Shown in pieces: positions 47,220-56,178 of a stretch of DNA of 64,000 nucleotides (position 1 is its first letter; every line of letters starts with the position of its first letter). The position numbers and the translations under genes were made by a program. The notes beneath the pieces were generated by a model that searched no databases, was not told where the DNA came from, and saw only the letters and a list, made by a program, of their open reading frames with translations. The stretch is from Pseudorhodobacter antarcticus (GTDB taxonomy: Bacteria > Pseudomonadota > Alphaproteobacteria > Rhodobacterales > Rhodobacteraceae), in contig CAMAXX010000004.1 of the NCBI GenBank assembly GCA_945862435.1, positions 1 through 64,000 on the forward strand, read 5' to 3'.

Positions 47220-48407
47220 ATGACGATTTCTGTGCCACAAACTTGGGATCGGCGCGGTTTGCCTGGATGGACGTATCAGTCGGATGCGTTCTTTGCCTTG
47301 GAACGCACGCATCTTTTTTTGAACCATTGGCAACTTGCATGCCATGTTCATGATATTCCCGATTCAGGCGATTGGCGCGGCTTTGATCTTTTGGGCGAGC
47401 GCGCGGTGGTCATGCGCGGCGCAGATGGACAAGTGCGGGCATTTCACAATCTTTGCCGTCACCGTGGTGCGCGCGTGGTGGATGGGGTCAAAGGTCACTG
47501 CAACGGAGCTATGGTCTGCCCTTTTCACGGCTGGGTTTATAATTTGGACGGCACTCTGCGGGGTGCAGCGCGTCCCGAAACATTTGCCACATTAGACCGT
47601 GCTCAATTAGGCTTGAAACCCATCGAAATGGAAATTTGGCACGGATTTGTGTTTTTGCGATTCTTGCCTGGGCCACAGCCCAGCGTGGCGCAGCTTTTGC
47701 ACCCATTTGATCAGGATTTCACCGATTTTCGCGCCAGCGGTGTTATGCCGTCGGGCGAACACGGCTTTTGGGGCCAAACACCAGTCAATTGGAAATCGGT
47801 GTGTGATGTCGACAATGAGGGCTATCATGTTCCGCTTGCGCATCCCAGCCTGCAAGAGCTGTATGGTCGCAGTTATGACAATATCTTCTTTGAGCATGGA
47901 ATAAATCGCGCCAATGCCACCTACGGTGACCGTCCTGGTCGGCGTTGGTCCGTGCGCAATTATGTCAAACACTCGCCCCGACAAGATTGGCTGCCAAATC
48001 GCCTGCAGCGCGCGTGGAATTATTACGGGGTTTTTCCCAATCTTGTGTTTATCTTCACCCCCGAATCCGTGCAGTTCTATCAAGAAATCCCCAAATCAAC
48101 GGGGGAAACTTGGATGTCTTTTCATGGCTATCGTCAGCCCGATGAAACCCGCGAAACCCGCCTTGCGCGCTACCTTGGCGCGCGCATCGATCGTGACACG
48201 TCGGCCGAGGATCAACAATTGACTATCTGGTCGCATGAATCGATGCAATCTTCGGCGTTTGACGGCTTTCATCTCTCAGATCTGGAATACGGTTTGCGCC
48301 TACATCACGATCAGATCAGGGCACTTTTGCCCGTTGCTACCTTAGAAAATGCCCCGCCCGAGCATAAAATTTTCGCTTTAAATACGGAAATGCTTGGCAA
48401 ACGATAA
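47220..48407 (+). CDS. Rieske non-heme iron oxygenase, alpha subunit
   Basis: A 395-residue oxygenase. The Rieske 2Fe-2S ligands are Cys79/His81 (NLCRHRGARV) and Cys100/His103 (VCPFHGWVYN); the mononuclear iron ligands are His203 and His208 in DVDNEGYHVPLAHP, with a C-terminal acidic ligand likely near SSAFDGFHLSDLEYG. It resembles the group acting on quaternary amines (betaine, carnitine, stachydrine) more than aromatic dioxygenases. No reductase gene adjoins it, so electrons must come from elsewhere. AAGGA precedes the ATG. Substrate inferred only from the amine importer beside it. Confidence 0.86.
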   Translation: MTISVPQTWDRRGLPGWTYQSDAFFALERTHLFLNHWQLACHVHDIPDSGDWRGFDLLGERAVVMRGADGQVRAFHNLCRHRGARVVDGVKGHCNGAMVCPFHGWVYNLDGTLRGAARPETFATLDRAQLGLKPIEMEIWHGFVFLRFLPGPQPSVAQLLHPFDQDFTDFRASGVMPSGEHGFWGQTPVNWKSVCDVDNEGYHVPLAHPSLQELYGRSYDNIFFEHGINRANATYGDRPGRRWSVRNYVKHSPRQDWLPNRLQRAWNYYGVFPNLVFIFTPESVQFYQEIPKSTGETWMSFHGYRQPDETRETRLARYLGARIDRDTSAEDQQLTIWSHESMQSSAFDGFHLSDLEYGLRLHHDQIRALLPVATLENAPPEHKIFALNTEMLGKR

Positions 48408-48446
48408 AATCAAGATCACCCTGATATAAACACGCGGAGAAAAAAC

Positions 48447-49550
48447 ATGAACATTACCAGACGCAGCAGTCTAGCCTTGATCGGCAGCACCCTTGCCGTT
48501 CCTTATGTGCGTCCGTCCTGGGCGCAAGCGGCCACATTGAACGTTTACAACTGGACAGATTATATTGGCGAAACGACCATCGATGATTTTCAAACCGAGA
48601 CAGGCATCGGCGTGGTCTACGACGTTTATGCCAGCACCGAAGAGATGGAAGCAAAGATGCTTGCTGGCTCTACGGGATATGATGTTGTGATCCAAGCGGG
48701 CAGAAATCTGGCGCGGTTGCGCGATGCGGGGGTTTATCAAAAAATTGACCGCAGTCGTTTGAAAAACTGGGGGAACCTTGACGAAAGTATTCTGAAAATC
48801 GTCGAAGGCTTCGATGCTGGGAATGACTTTGGTGTGCCATATACTTGGGGATCGGTCGGAATGACCTATAACTTAGACATGGTGAAAGAGCGTTTACCAA
48901 ATGCAGATCTGAGTTCTCTGGCTACAATCCTTGACCCTGCAAATGCGGCAGCCTTGGCCGATTGTGGAATTTCTTTGCTAGACAGCCCTACCGATTGGGG
49001 CCCAATGGTACTGAAATATCTTGGGCTGGACCCCAACACCGCAGGCCCCGCCGAATTTGCCAAATTGGCCGAGGCTATGGCGCCAATTCGGCAATATATT
49101 ACCACTTTTGACAACTCGAATTACCTCACCAGCATTCCCAACGGTGAATTGTGCGCAATTAATAACTGGTCTGGCGACTATGGTGTGGCCAAGGCCCGCG
49201 CGGCCGAAGCGGGTATCACAATGAACCTTGGCTATTTCGTACCGAAATCGGGCGTGCCAGCGTGGTTCGATCTGTGGTGCATCCCTTCGGATGCGGCCAA
49301 TATCGATCCAGCAATGGTGTTTTTGGATTATATGCTGCGCCCCGAAGTGGTGGCCGCAACAACTAATTATACCGGTTATGCCAGCGCCAACGCCGCCGCC
49401 ACTGCCTTTGTGGACCCTGCGATTGCCGCCGACCCCGCCGTTTACCCTGATGAGGAAACGCTTGCACGCATGTACACGCCCACGCCTCAAACCCCTGAAC
49501 AAGAAAGCGAATTGGTAAGAATTTGGACTGATATCAAGTCGGGCAGCTAA
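48447..49550 (+). CDS. Polyamine/amine ABC transporter substrate-binding protein (PotD/PotF-like)
   Basis: A 367-residue periplasmic binding protein with a twin-arginine-like signal (TRRSSLALIGSTLAVPYV, cleavage near SWAQA). The PotD/PotF opening LNVYNWTDYIGETTIDDFQ, the block STEEMEAKMLAGSTGYDVV and GVPYTWGSVGMTYNLDMVKE are clear. Acidic and aromatic residues typical of polyamine pockets are present, but the exact ligand is unknown. It is first gene of a complete importer, one base before the ATPase. Confidence 0.9.
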   Translation: MNITRRSSLALIGSTLAVPYVRPSWAQAATLNVYNWTDYIGETTIDDFQTETGIGVVYDVYASTEEMEAKMLAGSTGYDVVIQAGRNLARLRDAGVYQKIDRSRLKNWGNLDESILKIVEGFDAGNDFGVPYTWGSVGMTYNLDMVKERLPNADLSSLATILDPANAAALADCGISLLDSPTDWGPMVLKYLGLDPNTAGPAEFAKLAEAMAPIRQYITTFDNSNYLTSIPNGELCAINNWSGDYGVAKARAAEAGITMNLGYFVPKSGVPAWFDLWCIPSDAANIDPAMVFLDYMLRPEVVAATTNYTGYASANAAATAFVDPAIAADPAVYPDEETLARMYTPTPQTPEQESELVRIWTDIKSGS

Positions 49551-49551
49551 G

Positions 49552-50637
49552 ATGGAGCCTTTCCTTCGCATCGAGGGGGTGTCAAAGTTCTTTGGTCAAT
49601 TTCAAGCGGTCAAGGATGTAAGTCTGACCATCGCCAAGGGGGAAATATTTTCTTTGCTGGGTGGTTCTGGTTGCGGCAAGACAACGTTGCTGCGAATGCT
49701 TGCAGGCTTTGAGACCCCCAGTGCGGGGCGGATCTTTCTGGATGGTGAGGATTTGGCGGATGTGCCCGCCTATGCCCGACCAATTCATATGATGTTTCAA
49801 AGTTACGCTTTGTTTCCGCATATGACAGTTGCTAAAAACATAAGTTATGGTCTGAAGTACGAGAATATGACACCCGCCCAGCGGAAAGACCGTTTGCGCG
49901 AAATGTTGGACCTGGTACAACTGACCCCATACGCTGATCGCAAACCGCATCAGATATCCGGCGGGCAACGGCAGCGCGTGGCCTTGGCGCGCGCCTTAGC
50001 CCGCCAGCCGAAGTTGCTGCTGCTAGACGAACCACTTGCAGCTTTGGACAAGAAATTGCGCGAACATACGCAATTTGAATTGATGTCGATCCAAGCCCGA
50101 ACCGGGGTTACTTTTATCGTCGTCACACATGATCAAGAAGAGGCGATGACATTATCAGACCGCATCGCGGTGATGGACAAGGGAAGCGTGCAGCAAATTG
50201 GCAGTCCGACCGCAATTTATGAATATCCAAACAGTCGTTTTGTGGCCGGATTCATTGGATCAATCACGACTTTCGCGGCCACGGTGGCCGCATTGAACGG
50301 CGATCAAGTGCGGTTGCATGTCGCAGATTTTGGTGCGGAAATTACAGCGCGGGCGATTGAGAATCTAAACGTTGGACAAGAGGTTGTTTTGGCGCTGCGC
50401 CCTGAAAAACTGCACATCAGCCATGACTGCACCTTGGAGGGCAACGTTATTGCAGGTCAAGTTAAGGATTTGGCCTATTTTGGCAAAGACAGCCTTTACC
50501 GCATTGTCCTGCCTTCAGGTGCACTCGTTTCGGCGCATATGGTGAACGCAAGCCGCGGGTCGGGCACACGCGCCGACTGGGATGATAACGTGTTCTTGTC
50601 CTTTGATCCCGCATCAGCCATCGTGTTGCCTGCATGA
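49552..50637 (+). CDS. Polyamine/amine ABC transporter ATPase (PotA-like)
   Basis: A 361-residue ABC ATPase. Walker A GGSGCGKTT is at residues 37-45; the signature ISGGQRQRVALARALARQP, Walker B LLLLDEPLAALD and switch THDQEEAMTLSDR follow. A C-terminal TOBE domain (from about residue 285, VLALRPEKLHIS) marks the PotA/spermidine-putrescine group. It overlaps the first permease by four bases. Confidence 0.92.
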   Translation: MEPFLRIEGVSKFFGQFQAVKDVSLTIAKGEIFSLLGGSGCGKTTLLRMLAGFETPSAGRIFLDGEDLADVPAYARPIHMMFQSYALFPHMTVAKNISYGLKYENMTPAQRKDRLREMLDLVQLTPYADRKPHQISGGQRQRVALARALARQPKLLLLDEPLAALDKKLREHTQFELMSIQARTGVTFIVVTHDQEEAMTLSDRIAVMDKGSVQQIGSPTAIYEYPNSRFVAGFIGSITTFAATVAALNGDQVRLHVADFGAEITARAIENLNVGQEVVLALRPEKLHISHDCTLEGNVIAGQVKDLAYFGKDSLYRIVLPSGALVSAHMVNASRGSGTRADWDDNVFLSFDPASAIVLPA

Positions 50638-51530
50638 TCGGATGGTTCCACCGCCGAGGATGGTCAGATATCATCATCGCATTGCCTTATCTTTGGCTTG
50701 TGGTTTTATTCTTGATCCCGTTTGCCATTGTTGTAGGGATCAGCCTGTCGACCCGCACTGTGACCGCCCCACCTATTGGATTTGGCGGCGACAACCCGTG
50801 GGTCAGCCTATCAAGTTATGCGCGCCTCTTTCAAGACGATCTCTATCTGCGCGCGTTTTTTACTTCGATTACCAATGCTTTTGTCGCGATGATCCTGTGT
50901 TTAGCGATTGGCTATCCGATGGCTTTGGGGCTGACGCGGGTATCAAGAAATTGGCGCAACATTCTGCTGATGCTTGTAATTTTACCATTTTGGACATCGT
51001 TTCTTTTGCGCGTTTACGCCTGGATGGGTTTGATGAGCAAGAATTCGTGGTTCAACGAAATGCTGCGCGACAGTTGGAATTTTCTAGTTCCAGTCAATTG
51101 GGCCGTAACGTTCGTTCCAATGATGTATTCCAACTTTGCGGTCGTTTTGGTGATGGTCTATACCTATCTTCCGTTTATGATCTTGCCACTTTTCGCCAGC
51201 TTAGAGCGATTGGACCCAGTATTAGACGAGGCCGCCTTTGATCTGGGTAGCCGTCCTTGGCAGGTGTTTGTGGACATCACCTTGCCGCAAAGCATTCCTG
51301 GAATTATTGCGGGCGGGCTTTTGGTGTTCATTCCAGCGGCGGGCGAATTGGTGATACCCAGCCTGGTTGGCGACACGCGGGCCCCAATGATTGGGCGCGT
51401 GATTTCGGATACATTTTCATCTGCCCGTGATTGGCCTATGGCGGCGGCGGTGGCGGTGGTGCTGCTTCTTCTTATGGTCGTGCCGATGATGGTCTACAGC
51501 CATTATCAGGCCAAAGGCGGTGCTAGATGA
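50634..51530 (+). CDS. Polyamine/amine ABC transporter permease (PotB-like)
   Basis: A 298-residue inner-membrane permease with six helices. The EAA coupling loop is LDEAAFDLGSRPWQVFVDIT, followed by LPQSIPGIIAGGLLVFIPAAGEL, as in PotB. The first helix LPYLWLVVLFLIPFAIVVGI is near residue 15. It overlaps both potA-like and potC-like genes by four bases, so the importer genes are translationally coupled. Confidence 0.92.
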   Translation: MIGWFHRRGWSDIIIALPYLWLVVLFLIPFAIVVGISLSTRTVTAPPIGFGGDNPWVSLSSYARLFQDDLYLRAFFTSITNAFVAMILCLAIGYPMALGLTRVSRNWRNILLMLVILPFWTSFLLRVYAWMGLMSKNSWFNEMLRDSWNFLVPVNWAVTFVPMMYSNFAVVLVMVYTYLPFMILPLFASLERLDPVLDEAAFDLGSRPWQVFVDITLPQSIPGIIAGGLLVFIPAAGELVIPSLVGDTRAPMIGRVISDTFSSARDWPMAAAVAVVLLLLMVVPMMVYSHYQAKGGAR

Positions 51531-52366
51531 ACCGCCGGCCTATGTTTTTGGTATGCGTACTCGTTTTTGGATTTGCATTTTTCTACATCCCGATCTTATC
51601 GATGATGGTCTATTCGTTCAACGCCTCGCGGCTCGCCACTGTCTGGGGCGGATTTTCGGTAAAATGGTATATCTCGCTGTTCTCCAACGAACAAATTGTA
51701 GCAGCGTTTTGGCTTTCGCTGAAGATCGCATTCATTTCAGCAACCTTCGCCACAATCTTGGGTACAATGGCGGCAATAGCGCTAGTGCGGTTTCCTAAAT
51801 TCCGTGGCCGTACCCTATTTTCAGGGCTGGTGAATGCCCCCTTGATTATGCCCGAGGTGATTACAGGGATTTCCGCGCTGATCTTCTTCATCCTGCTTGC
51901 CAAATTAGTCGGTTGGCCCGCGCAGCGCGGCTTTGCAACCATCACTTTGGCACATATCACTTTTTCCATGGTGTTCGTCACCACCATCGTGCAGTCGCGG
52001 CTACAACAGTCTGACCGCGCCATTGAAGAGGCTGCGATGGATCTGGGGGCAAAACCGTGGCAAGTGCTATGGGATATAACCCTTCCAGTGATCTCTCCAG
52101 CAATCTTGTCAGGATGGCTGCTCGCCTTTACGATTTCATTGGATGATGTGGTGATAACCTCTTTTACCACCGGGCCTGGAAACACCACGCTTCCCTTGCT
52201 GATTTGGTCAAAGGTCAAATTGGGTGTAACGCCAGACGTCAACGCCTTGGCAACTATCACAGTTTTGGTGGTGGGCCTGGGCGTGATCGTTGCGGGGATT
52301 GTCATGGGGCGGGCGGATCGGCGGCGAGAACTGGATGCGCAGATGGCCTATCGGGACAACAAATGA
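51527..52366 (+). CDS. Polyamine/amine ABC transporter permease (PotC-like)
   Basis: A 279-residue permease with six helices. The EAA loop IEEAAMDLGAKPWQVLWDIT and LPVISPAILSGWLLAFTISLDD are PotC marks (DDVVITSFTTGPGNTTLP). It overlaps the previous gene and is itself overlapped by a 67-residue gene at ATGA. Confidence 0.92.
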   Translation: MNRRPMFLVCVLVFGFAFFYIPILSMMVYSFNASRLATVWGGFSVKWYISLFSNEQIVAAFWLSLKIAFISATFATILGTMAAIALVRFPKFRGRTLFSGLVNAPLIMPEVITGISALIFFILLAKLVGWPAQRGFATITLAHITFSMVFVTTIVQSRLQQSDRAIEEAAMDLGAKPWQVLWDITLPVISPAILSGWLLAFTISLDDVVITSFTTGPGNTTLPLLIWSKVKLGVTPDVNALATITVLVVGLGVIVAGIVMGRADRRRELDAQMAYRDNK

Positions 52367-52566
52367 CGCTGCTTGGAATTCCATTAGGTGCTGGATCGGG
52401 GCGTACGCGCTATGCTAGGGCTATGTTGCTTTACCACGAAGGGGAAATCACCATCGACCAACTTGAGGCATATCGCATCGCAAGTGCCGAAGATCATTTA
52501 GGCCCAGAAATTGAGTTGCAGAAAGTTGAGGCCAGCGTTGCCGCCGGCCCCAACCTTAAAGAATAA
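52363..52566 (+). CDS. Small protein coupled to the amine importer
   Basis: The track frame begins at 52204 inside potC, but an ATG at 52363 overlaps the potC stop (ATGA), giving 67 residues: a Gly-rich start (LLGIPLGAGSGRTR) and a helical body (YARAMLLYHEGEITIDQLEA, then YRIASAEDHLG). Acidic, soluble, no cysteine. The coupling and sensible composition support a real gene. I think I have seen similar short proteins beside catabolic genes in Rhodobacterales, but no function is known to me. Confidence 0.7.
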   Translation: MTLLGIPLGAGSGRTRYARAMLLYHEGEITIDQLEAYRIASAEDHLGPEIELQKVEASVAAGPNLKE

Positions 52567-52572
52567 CTTAGA

Positions 52573-53469
52573 TCAACCCTGAACCATCTTCGCAACTTCC
52601 GCTGCGAAGTCTTCTTCTTTCTTCTCGATCCCTTCGCCGCACGCCATGCGCACAAAACCCGTGATCGTCACGCCAGCCTCTTTCGCGGCTTGCTCGACAG
52701 TCAGGTCCGGGTTAATTACGAACGCTTGGCCCAGCAGCGTATTCTCGGCAAAGAATTTCTTCATACGGCCTGGAATGATGTTGTTTTGGATAACGGACTC
52801 TGGCTTGGGCTTGGCGTTAGCTGCGTTTTCTTCCAGCGCTTTGCTGGTCTGAACAGCCAATTCGCGTTCTACCACAACGGGGTCAAGGTCGGCTTCCGAC
52901 AGTGCTAATGGGCTGGTTGCCGCGACGTGCATCGCGACTTGTTTCGCAAAGGCCGCGTTCGAACCCGTGATCGCAACCAACACGCCGATTTTGCCCATAC
53001 CATCGGCGGCAGCGTTGTGCACATAAGACGCCACATGCTCGCCGTCCAAAATCGCCATGCGGCGCAAGGACAGGTTTTCGCCAATGGTCGCCACAGCTTC
53101 GGCGATCACAATATGCACAGGCTGGCCGTTTAGATCAGCCTCGCGCAGCGCATCGACGTTTTCGCAGCGAACAGCGGTTTTGGTGACATTGTGCAGCAGC
53201 TCTTGGAAGCTGGCATTTTTGCCAACGAAGTCGGTTTCCGAGTTGATTTCCACGGCCACGCCGCGCGTGCCAGCAACGGCCACGCCAACCAGACCTTCGG
53301 CGGCCAGACGGTCGGCCTTTTTCGCGGCTTTCGCCAGACCCTTGGTGCGCAGCCAATCAACGGCCGCTTCCATATCGCCGTCGGTCTCGACCAAGGCTTT
53401 TTTCGCATCCATCATGCCTGCGCCTGTGGATTCGCGCAGTTCTTTCACCATTTGTGCGGTGATGCTCAT
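52573..53469 (-). CDS. tsf: Translation elongation factor Ts
   Basis: Nucleotide exchange factor for EF-Tu. Start at 53469 ([20 protein letters not shown]), not 53604, which reads back through the intergenic region; 298 residues. The UBA-like N-domain [21 protein letters not shown] and the core [25 protein letters not shown] are diagnostic. CAGGAGCTGAAC precedes the ATG. It follows rpsB by 67 bases in the usual rpsB-tsf operon. Confidence 0.96.
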   Translation of the reverse strand: MSITAQMVKELRESTGAGMMDAKKALVETDGDMEAAVDWLRTKGLAKAAKKADRLAAEGLVGVAVAGTRGVAVEINSETDFVGKNASFQELLHNVTKTAVRCENVDALREADLNGQPVHIVIAEAVATIGENLSLRRMAILDGEHVASYVHNAAADGMGKIGVLVAITGSNAAFAKQVAMHVAATSPLALSEADLDPVVVERELAVQTSKALEENAANAKPKPESVIQNNIIPGRMKKFFAENTLLGQAFVINPDLTVEQAAKEAGVTITGFVRMACGEGIEKKEEDFAAEVAKMVQG

Positions 53470-53536
53470 GTTCAGCTCCTGTGAAATAGGTGCGGCGGGG
53501 ATATACCCCCGCCGTAAATTTTGCATGACAAAAGGC

Positions 53537-54304
53537 TTACGCCTCGATTGGTTCGGCGATGGCTTCTTCGACAGGTGCCATTTCCAGCGCGCCAAGATCA
53601 ACACCAGCCGCGCCCATTTGCGCCGACATGCCGTCCAGCGCAGCGCGGGCGATTAGCTCGCAATACAGGCCAATAGCGCGGGCCGCATCGTCATTGCCAG
53701 GGATCACATAATCAACGCCTTTGGGCGAGTTGTTGGTATCGACAATACCGATCACTGGGATGCCCAGCTTTTGCGCCTCGAGGATGGCCAGATCTTCTTT
53801 GCCCACATCGATGATGAAAATCAGATCAGGGGTGCCGCCCATTTCGCGGATACCGCCCAACGACGCCTGCAACTTGGACTGATCGCGTTCCATGCCAAGG
53901 CGTTCTTTTTTGGTCAGGCCTTCGCCCCCTGCCCCAAGCACCTCGTCAATCATTTTCAGGCGTTGGATGCTGGCCGAAACCGTCTTCCAGTTGGTCAGCG
54001 TGCCGCCCAGCCAGCGGTGATTCATGTAGAATTGCGCGCAACGCTCGGCTGCTTCGGCGATAGGCTTTTGCGCTTGGCGCTTGGTGCCCACGAACAAAAT
54101 CCGGCCGCCCTTGGCGACAGTGTCACGCACCACTTTTAATGCAAGGTCCAGCATTGGAACGGTTTGCGTCAAATCAAGAATATGAATGCCATTGCGGTCG
54201 CCGTAGATATAAGGCCCCATTTTTGGGTTCCAACGGGCGGTTTGGTGGCCGTAGTGTACGCCTGCTTCAAGCAATTGGCGCATGGTAAACTCTGGAAGAG
54301 CCAT
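53537..54304 (-). CDS. rpsB: 30S ribosomal protein S2
   Basis: A 255-residue protein. Start at 54304 ([30 protein letters not shown] upstream) rather than 54454, whose extra codons cover the promoter and leader. Family blocks: [34 protein letters not shown] and [21 protein letters not shown]2 binds late to the small subunit with S1. It heads the rpsB-tsf operon and has a structured leader. Confidence 0.97.
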   Translation of the reverse strand: MALPEFTMRQLLEAGVHYGHQTARWNPKMGPYIYGDRNGIHILDLTQTVPMLDLALKVVRDTVAKGGRILFVGTKRQAQKPIAEAAERCAQFYMNHRWLGGTLTNWKTVSASIQRLKMIDEVLGAGGEGLTKKERLGMERDQSKLQASLGGIREMGGTPDLIFIIDVGKEDLAILEAQKLGIPVIGIVDTNNSPKGVDYVIPGNDDAARAIGLYCELIARAALDGMSAQMGAAGVDLGALEMAPVEEAIAEPIEA

Positions 54305-54415
54305 GTCGTTATCCTTTCCGGTTTCAATCCTCAGCGGGGCGCTTAGGCATATGCCCAACCGGCGGAAGCTGCGGGATTTCTCCCCACACCTCCCAAGCCC
54401 CGCTTGTGAAGTGAC
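54305..54415 (-). promoter_or_regulatory. Structured rpsB leader, possible S2 autoregulatory RNA
   Basis: In the transcript, AGCGGGGC (54397-54404) can pair with GCCCCGCT (54333-54340), and CCGGTT (54357-54362) with AACCGG (54318-54323), the latter touching the Shine-Dalgarno AAAGGAT. The two stems cross, so they would form a pseudoknot or exclude each other. S2 leaders in other bacteria are autoregulatory; here it is inferred. Confidence 0.4.
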
Positions 54416-54418
54416 GAG

Positions 54419-54447
54419 CGTATAGGCGAGTATCGCCCCCCGCGCAA
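54419..54447 (-). promoter_or_regulatory. Putative rpsB promoter
   Basis: On the minus strand TTGCGC (54442-54447), 17 bases, TATACG (54419-54424), giving a leader of about 110 bases. Confidence 0.5.
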
Positions 54448-54481
54448 GGCGCAATCTGCTGGAATTTGGCCGAAATTCGCC

Positions 54482-55135
54482 TTAAAACGAATAGCTGACA
54501 CCAATATTCAGCGCGTTGGTGATGATGTCAGTGTTAAACGTGCCCGCGCCATCCAGCTTGACCGCGTGCTGTGAATAACTGCCCTTATATTCTGCAAAGG
54601 CCTTCCATCGGTCATTGATCGGCAACGATGCCCCCGCCACCCATTGCACGGCAACACCCGTCAGTTGATAGCCGAATGTATGCTGCCCACCATTGGGTGT
54701 GATATCAACATGCGGCACAGCAATGCCGATTCCTGCGCCAATATAGGGTGTGATCTTACCCTTGCTTTTATAGCGCTGAAAGGCATTTAACGTGACCAAA
54801 TTCAGGCCATCAGTAAACTCCATCCGCTCAAACCCATAGTTTGACGGCTGGTCGGCGTAAACCTTGGCATGGTTCAACTCAACCCCCCAGCCAAATCCAC
54901 TAGGCTGCCACATGATTGCGCGCACCCCGTAATAGGGCGGCATTGAAAAAGATTTGCCCTTCCAGCCCACTGTAAAATTGCCAAAATCGCTGGTCGTGAC
55001 CACGCTGTGCGGCGCTGTCTGATAGCCGCCGTAAAATGACAGTTCGGTTTCGGCCAAGGCGGGGGCAGCGGCAGCGGCAGCGATAAATGCAAACGCAATG
55101 CGTTGGGATGTTTGAGGATATGAAATAAACTTCAT
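54482..55135 (-). CDS. Outer-membrane beta-barrel protein, LpxQ-like group
   Basis: A 217-residue protein with a signal peptide (QRIAFAFIAAAAAAPALA) and amphipathic strands ending in a terminal aromatic (ALNIGVSYSF), the mark of an 8-10-stranded barrel. Blocks VGWKGKSFSMPPYYGVRAI, RMEFTDGLNLVTLNAFQRY and ITPYIGAGIGIAVPHVDI match proteins that Rhodobacterales annotations call lipid A oxidase; activity is unproven here. It lies upstream of rpsB on the same strand and is divergent from psuK. Confidence 0.8.
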   Translation of the reverse strand: MKFISYPQTSQRIAFAFIAAAAAAPALAETELSFYGGYQTAPHSVVTTSDFGNFTVGWKGKSFSMPPYYGVRAIMWQPSGFGWGVELNHAKVYADQPSNYGFERMEFTDGLNLVTLNAFQRYKSKGKITPYIGAGIGIAVPHVDITPNGGQHTFGYQLTGVAVQWVAGASLPINDRWKAFAEYKGSYSQHAVKLDGAGTFNTDIITNALNIGVSYSF

Positions 55136-55293
55136 CGAAGCAACCTTTTGTGTTTTCTCAAGTATAGTCCCAAATCTGCGCTATGCGCAATCGCTCTACC
55201 CAAGCAGCGCTGCATTGCGCGGATTTGGCGCAGCGTTGTGGGGGGGGGCGTTACCTGCTTGCACTGGCGCGCGCAGGCTGGCAAAATAACCAC

Positions 55294-56178
55294 ATGATAC
55301 CCGATATCCTTTGCATTGGCGCGGTTTTGTGGGACATTATTGGCCGCACCCCTGCCCCGATGCAGGCTGGCCAAGATGTGCCGGGCCGTATCACACGACT
55401 ACCCGGGGGCGTGGCGTTCAATATTGCAATGACGCTGGCGCGGATGGGTCTGCGCCCTGCTGCGCTTTGCGCCATTGGCCGCGATGGCGCTGGCGATGAA
55501 TTGATGGCCGCCTGCCAAGCATTGGGATTAGACATGACCCTTGCCTATCGGAGCGCTGATCCTACGGACGTTTATCTGGCGATTGAGGGGGCGGGCGGCC
55601 TAGTTGCCGCTATTGCCGATGCGCATTCTTTGGAACATGCGGGCGCAGCGATCCTCGCCCCGCTGCTGGATGGGCGTCTTGGCAGCGTTGACGAGCCGTA
55701 TTTGGGGATGATCGCCCTTGATGGAAATTTAACTATAGATTTGCTGGCAGAAATCGCCGCCTCGCCTGCATTTGCCGCCGCCGATTTGCGCCTTGCCCCC
55801 GCCAGCCCCGGCAAAGCGGAACGCTTGGCACCCCTGCTGCCCCACCTGCGCGCCACGCTTTATGTAAACCTGATTGAGGCAAATGTTTTGGCAGGCCGCG
55901 CACATGGAACTGCCCAATCTGCCGCGCAAGAATTGGTTGCACGCGGTGCGCAGCGAGTGATGGTGACCGATGGCGCAAGACCCTGCGCTTTGGCTGGCAA
56001 AGATATGGCCACGCTCACCGCCCTGCCCCCCAGCATCACCCCGCGCCGCATCACCGGGGCTGGGGATACGTTTATGGCCGCCCATATCGCTGCCGAACGA
56101 CGCGGACAATCGGGCGAAATTGCTTTGCAAGCAGCCCTTGCTGCCGCTGCCTCTTATGTATCAGGAATAGACCTATGA
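55294..56178 (+). CDS. psuK: Pseudouridine kinase (PfkB family)
   Basis: Phosphorylates pseudouridine to pseudouridine 5-phosphate. Start placed at 55294 (MIPDILCIGAVLWDIIGRT); the upstream 37 residues of the track frame do not look like the family. The 294-residue protein has the PfkB blocks GGVAFNIAMTLARMGL and the C-terminal ATP site TGAGDTFMAAHIA. Substrate is assigned because psuG follows with a four-base overlap. No good Shine-Dalgarno is seen, so the start is moderately sure. Confidence 0.88.
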   Translation: MIPDILCIGAVLWDIIGRTPAPMQAGQDVPGRITRLPGGVAFNIAMTLARMGLRPAALCAIGRDGAGDELMAACQALGLDMTLAYRSADPTDVYLAIEGAGGLVAAIADAHSLEHAGAAILAPLLDGRLGSVDEPYLGMIALDGNLTIDLLAEIAASPAFAAADLRLAPASPGKAERLAPLLPHLRATLYVNLIEANVLAGRAHGTAQSAAQELVARGAQRVMVTDGARPCALAGKDMATLTALPPSITPRRITGAGDTFMAAHIAAERRGQSGEIALQAALAAAASYVSGIDL

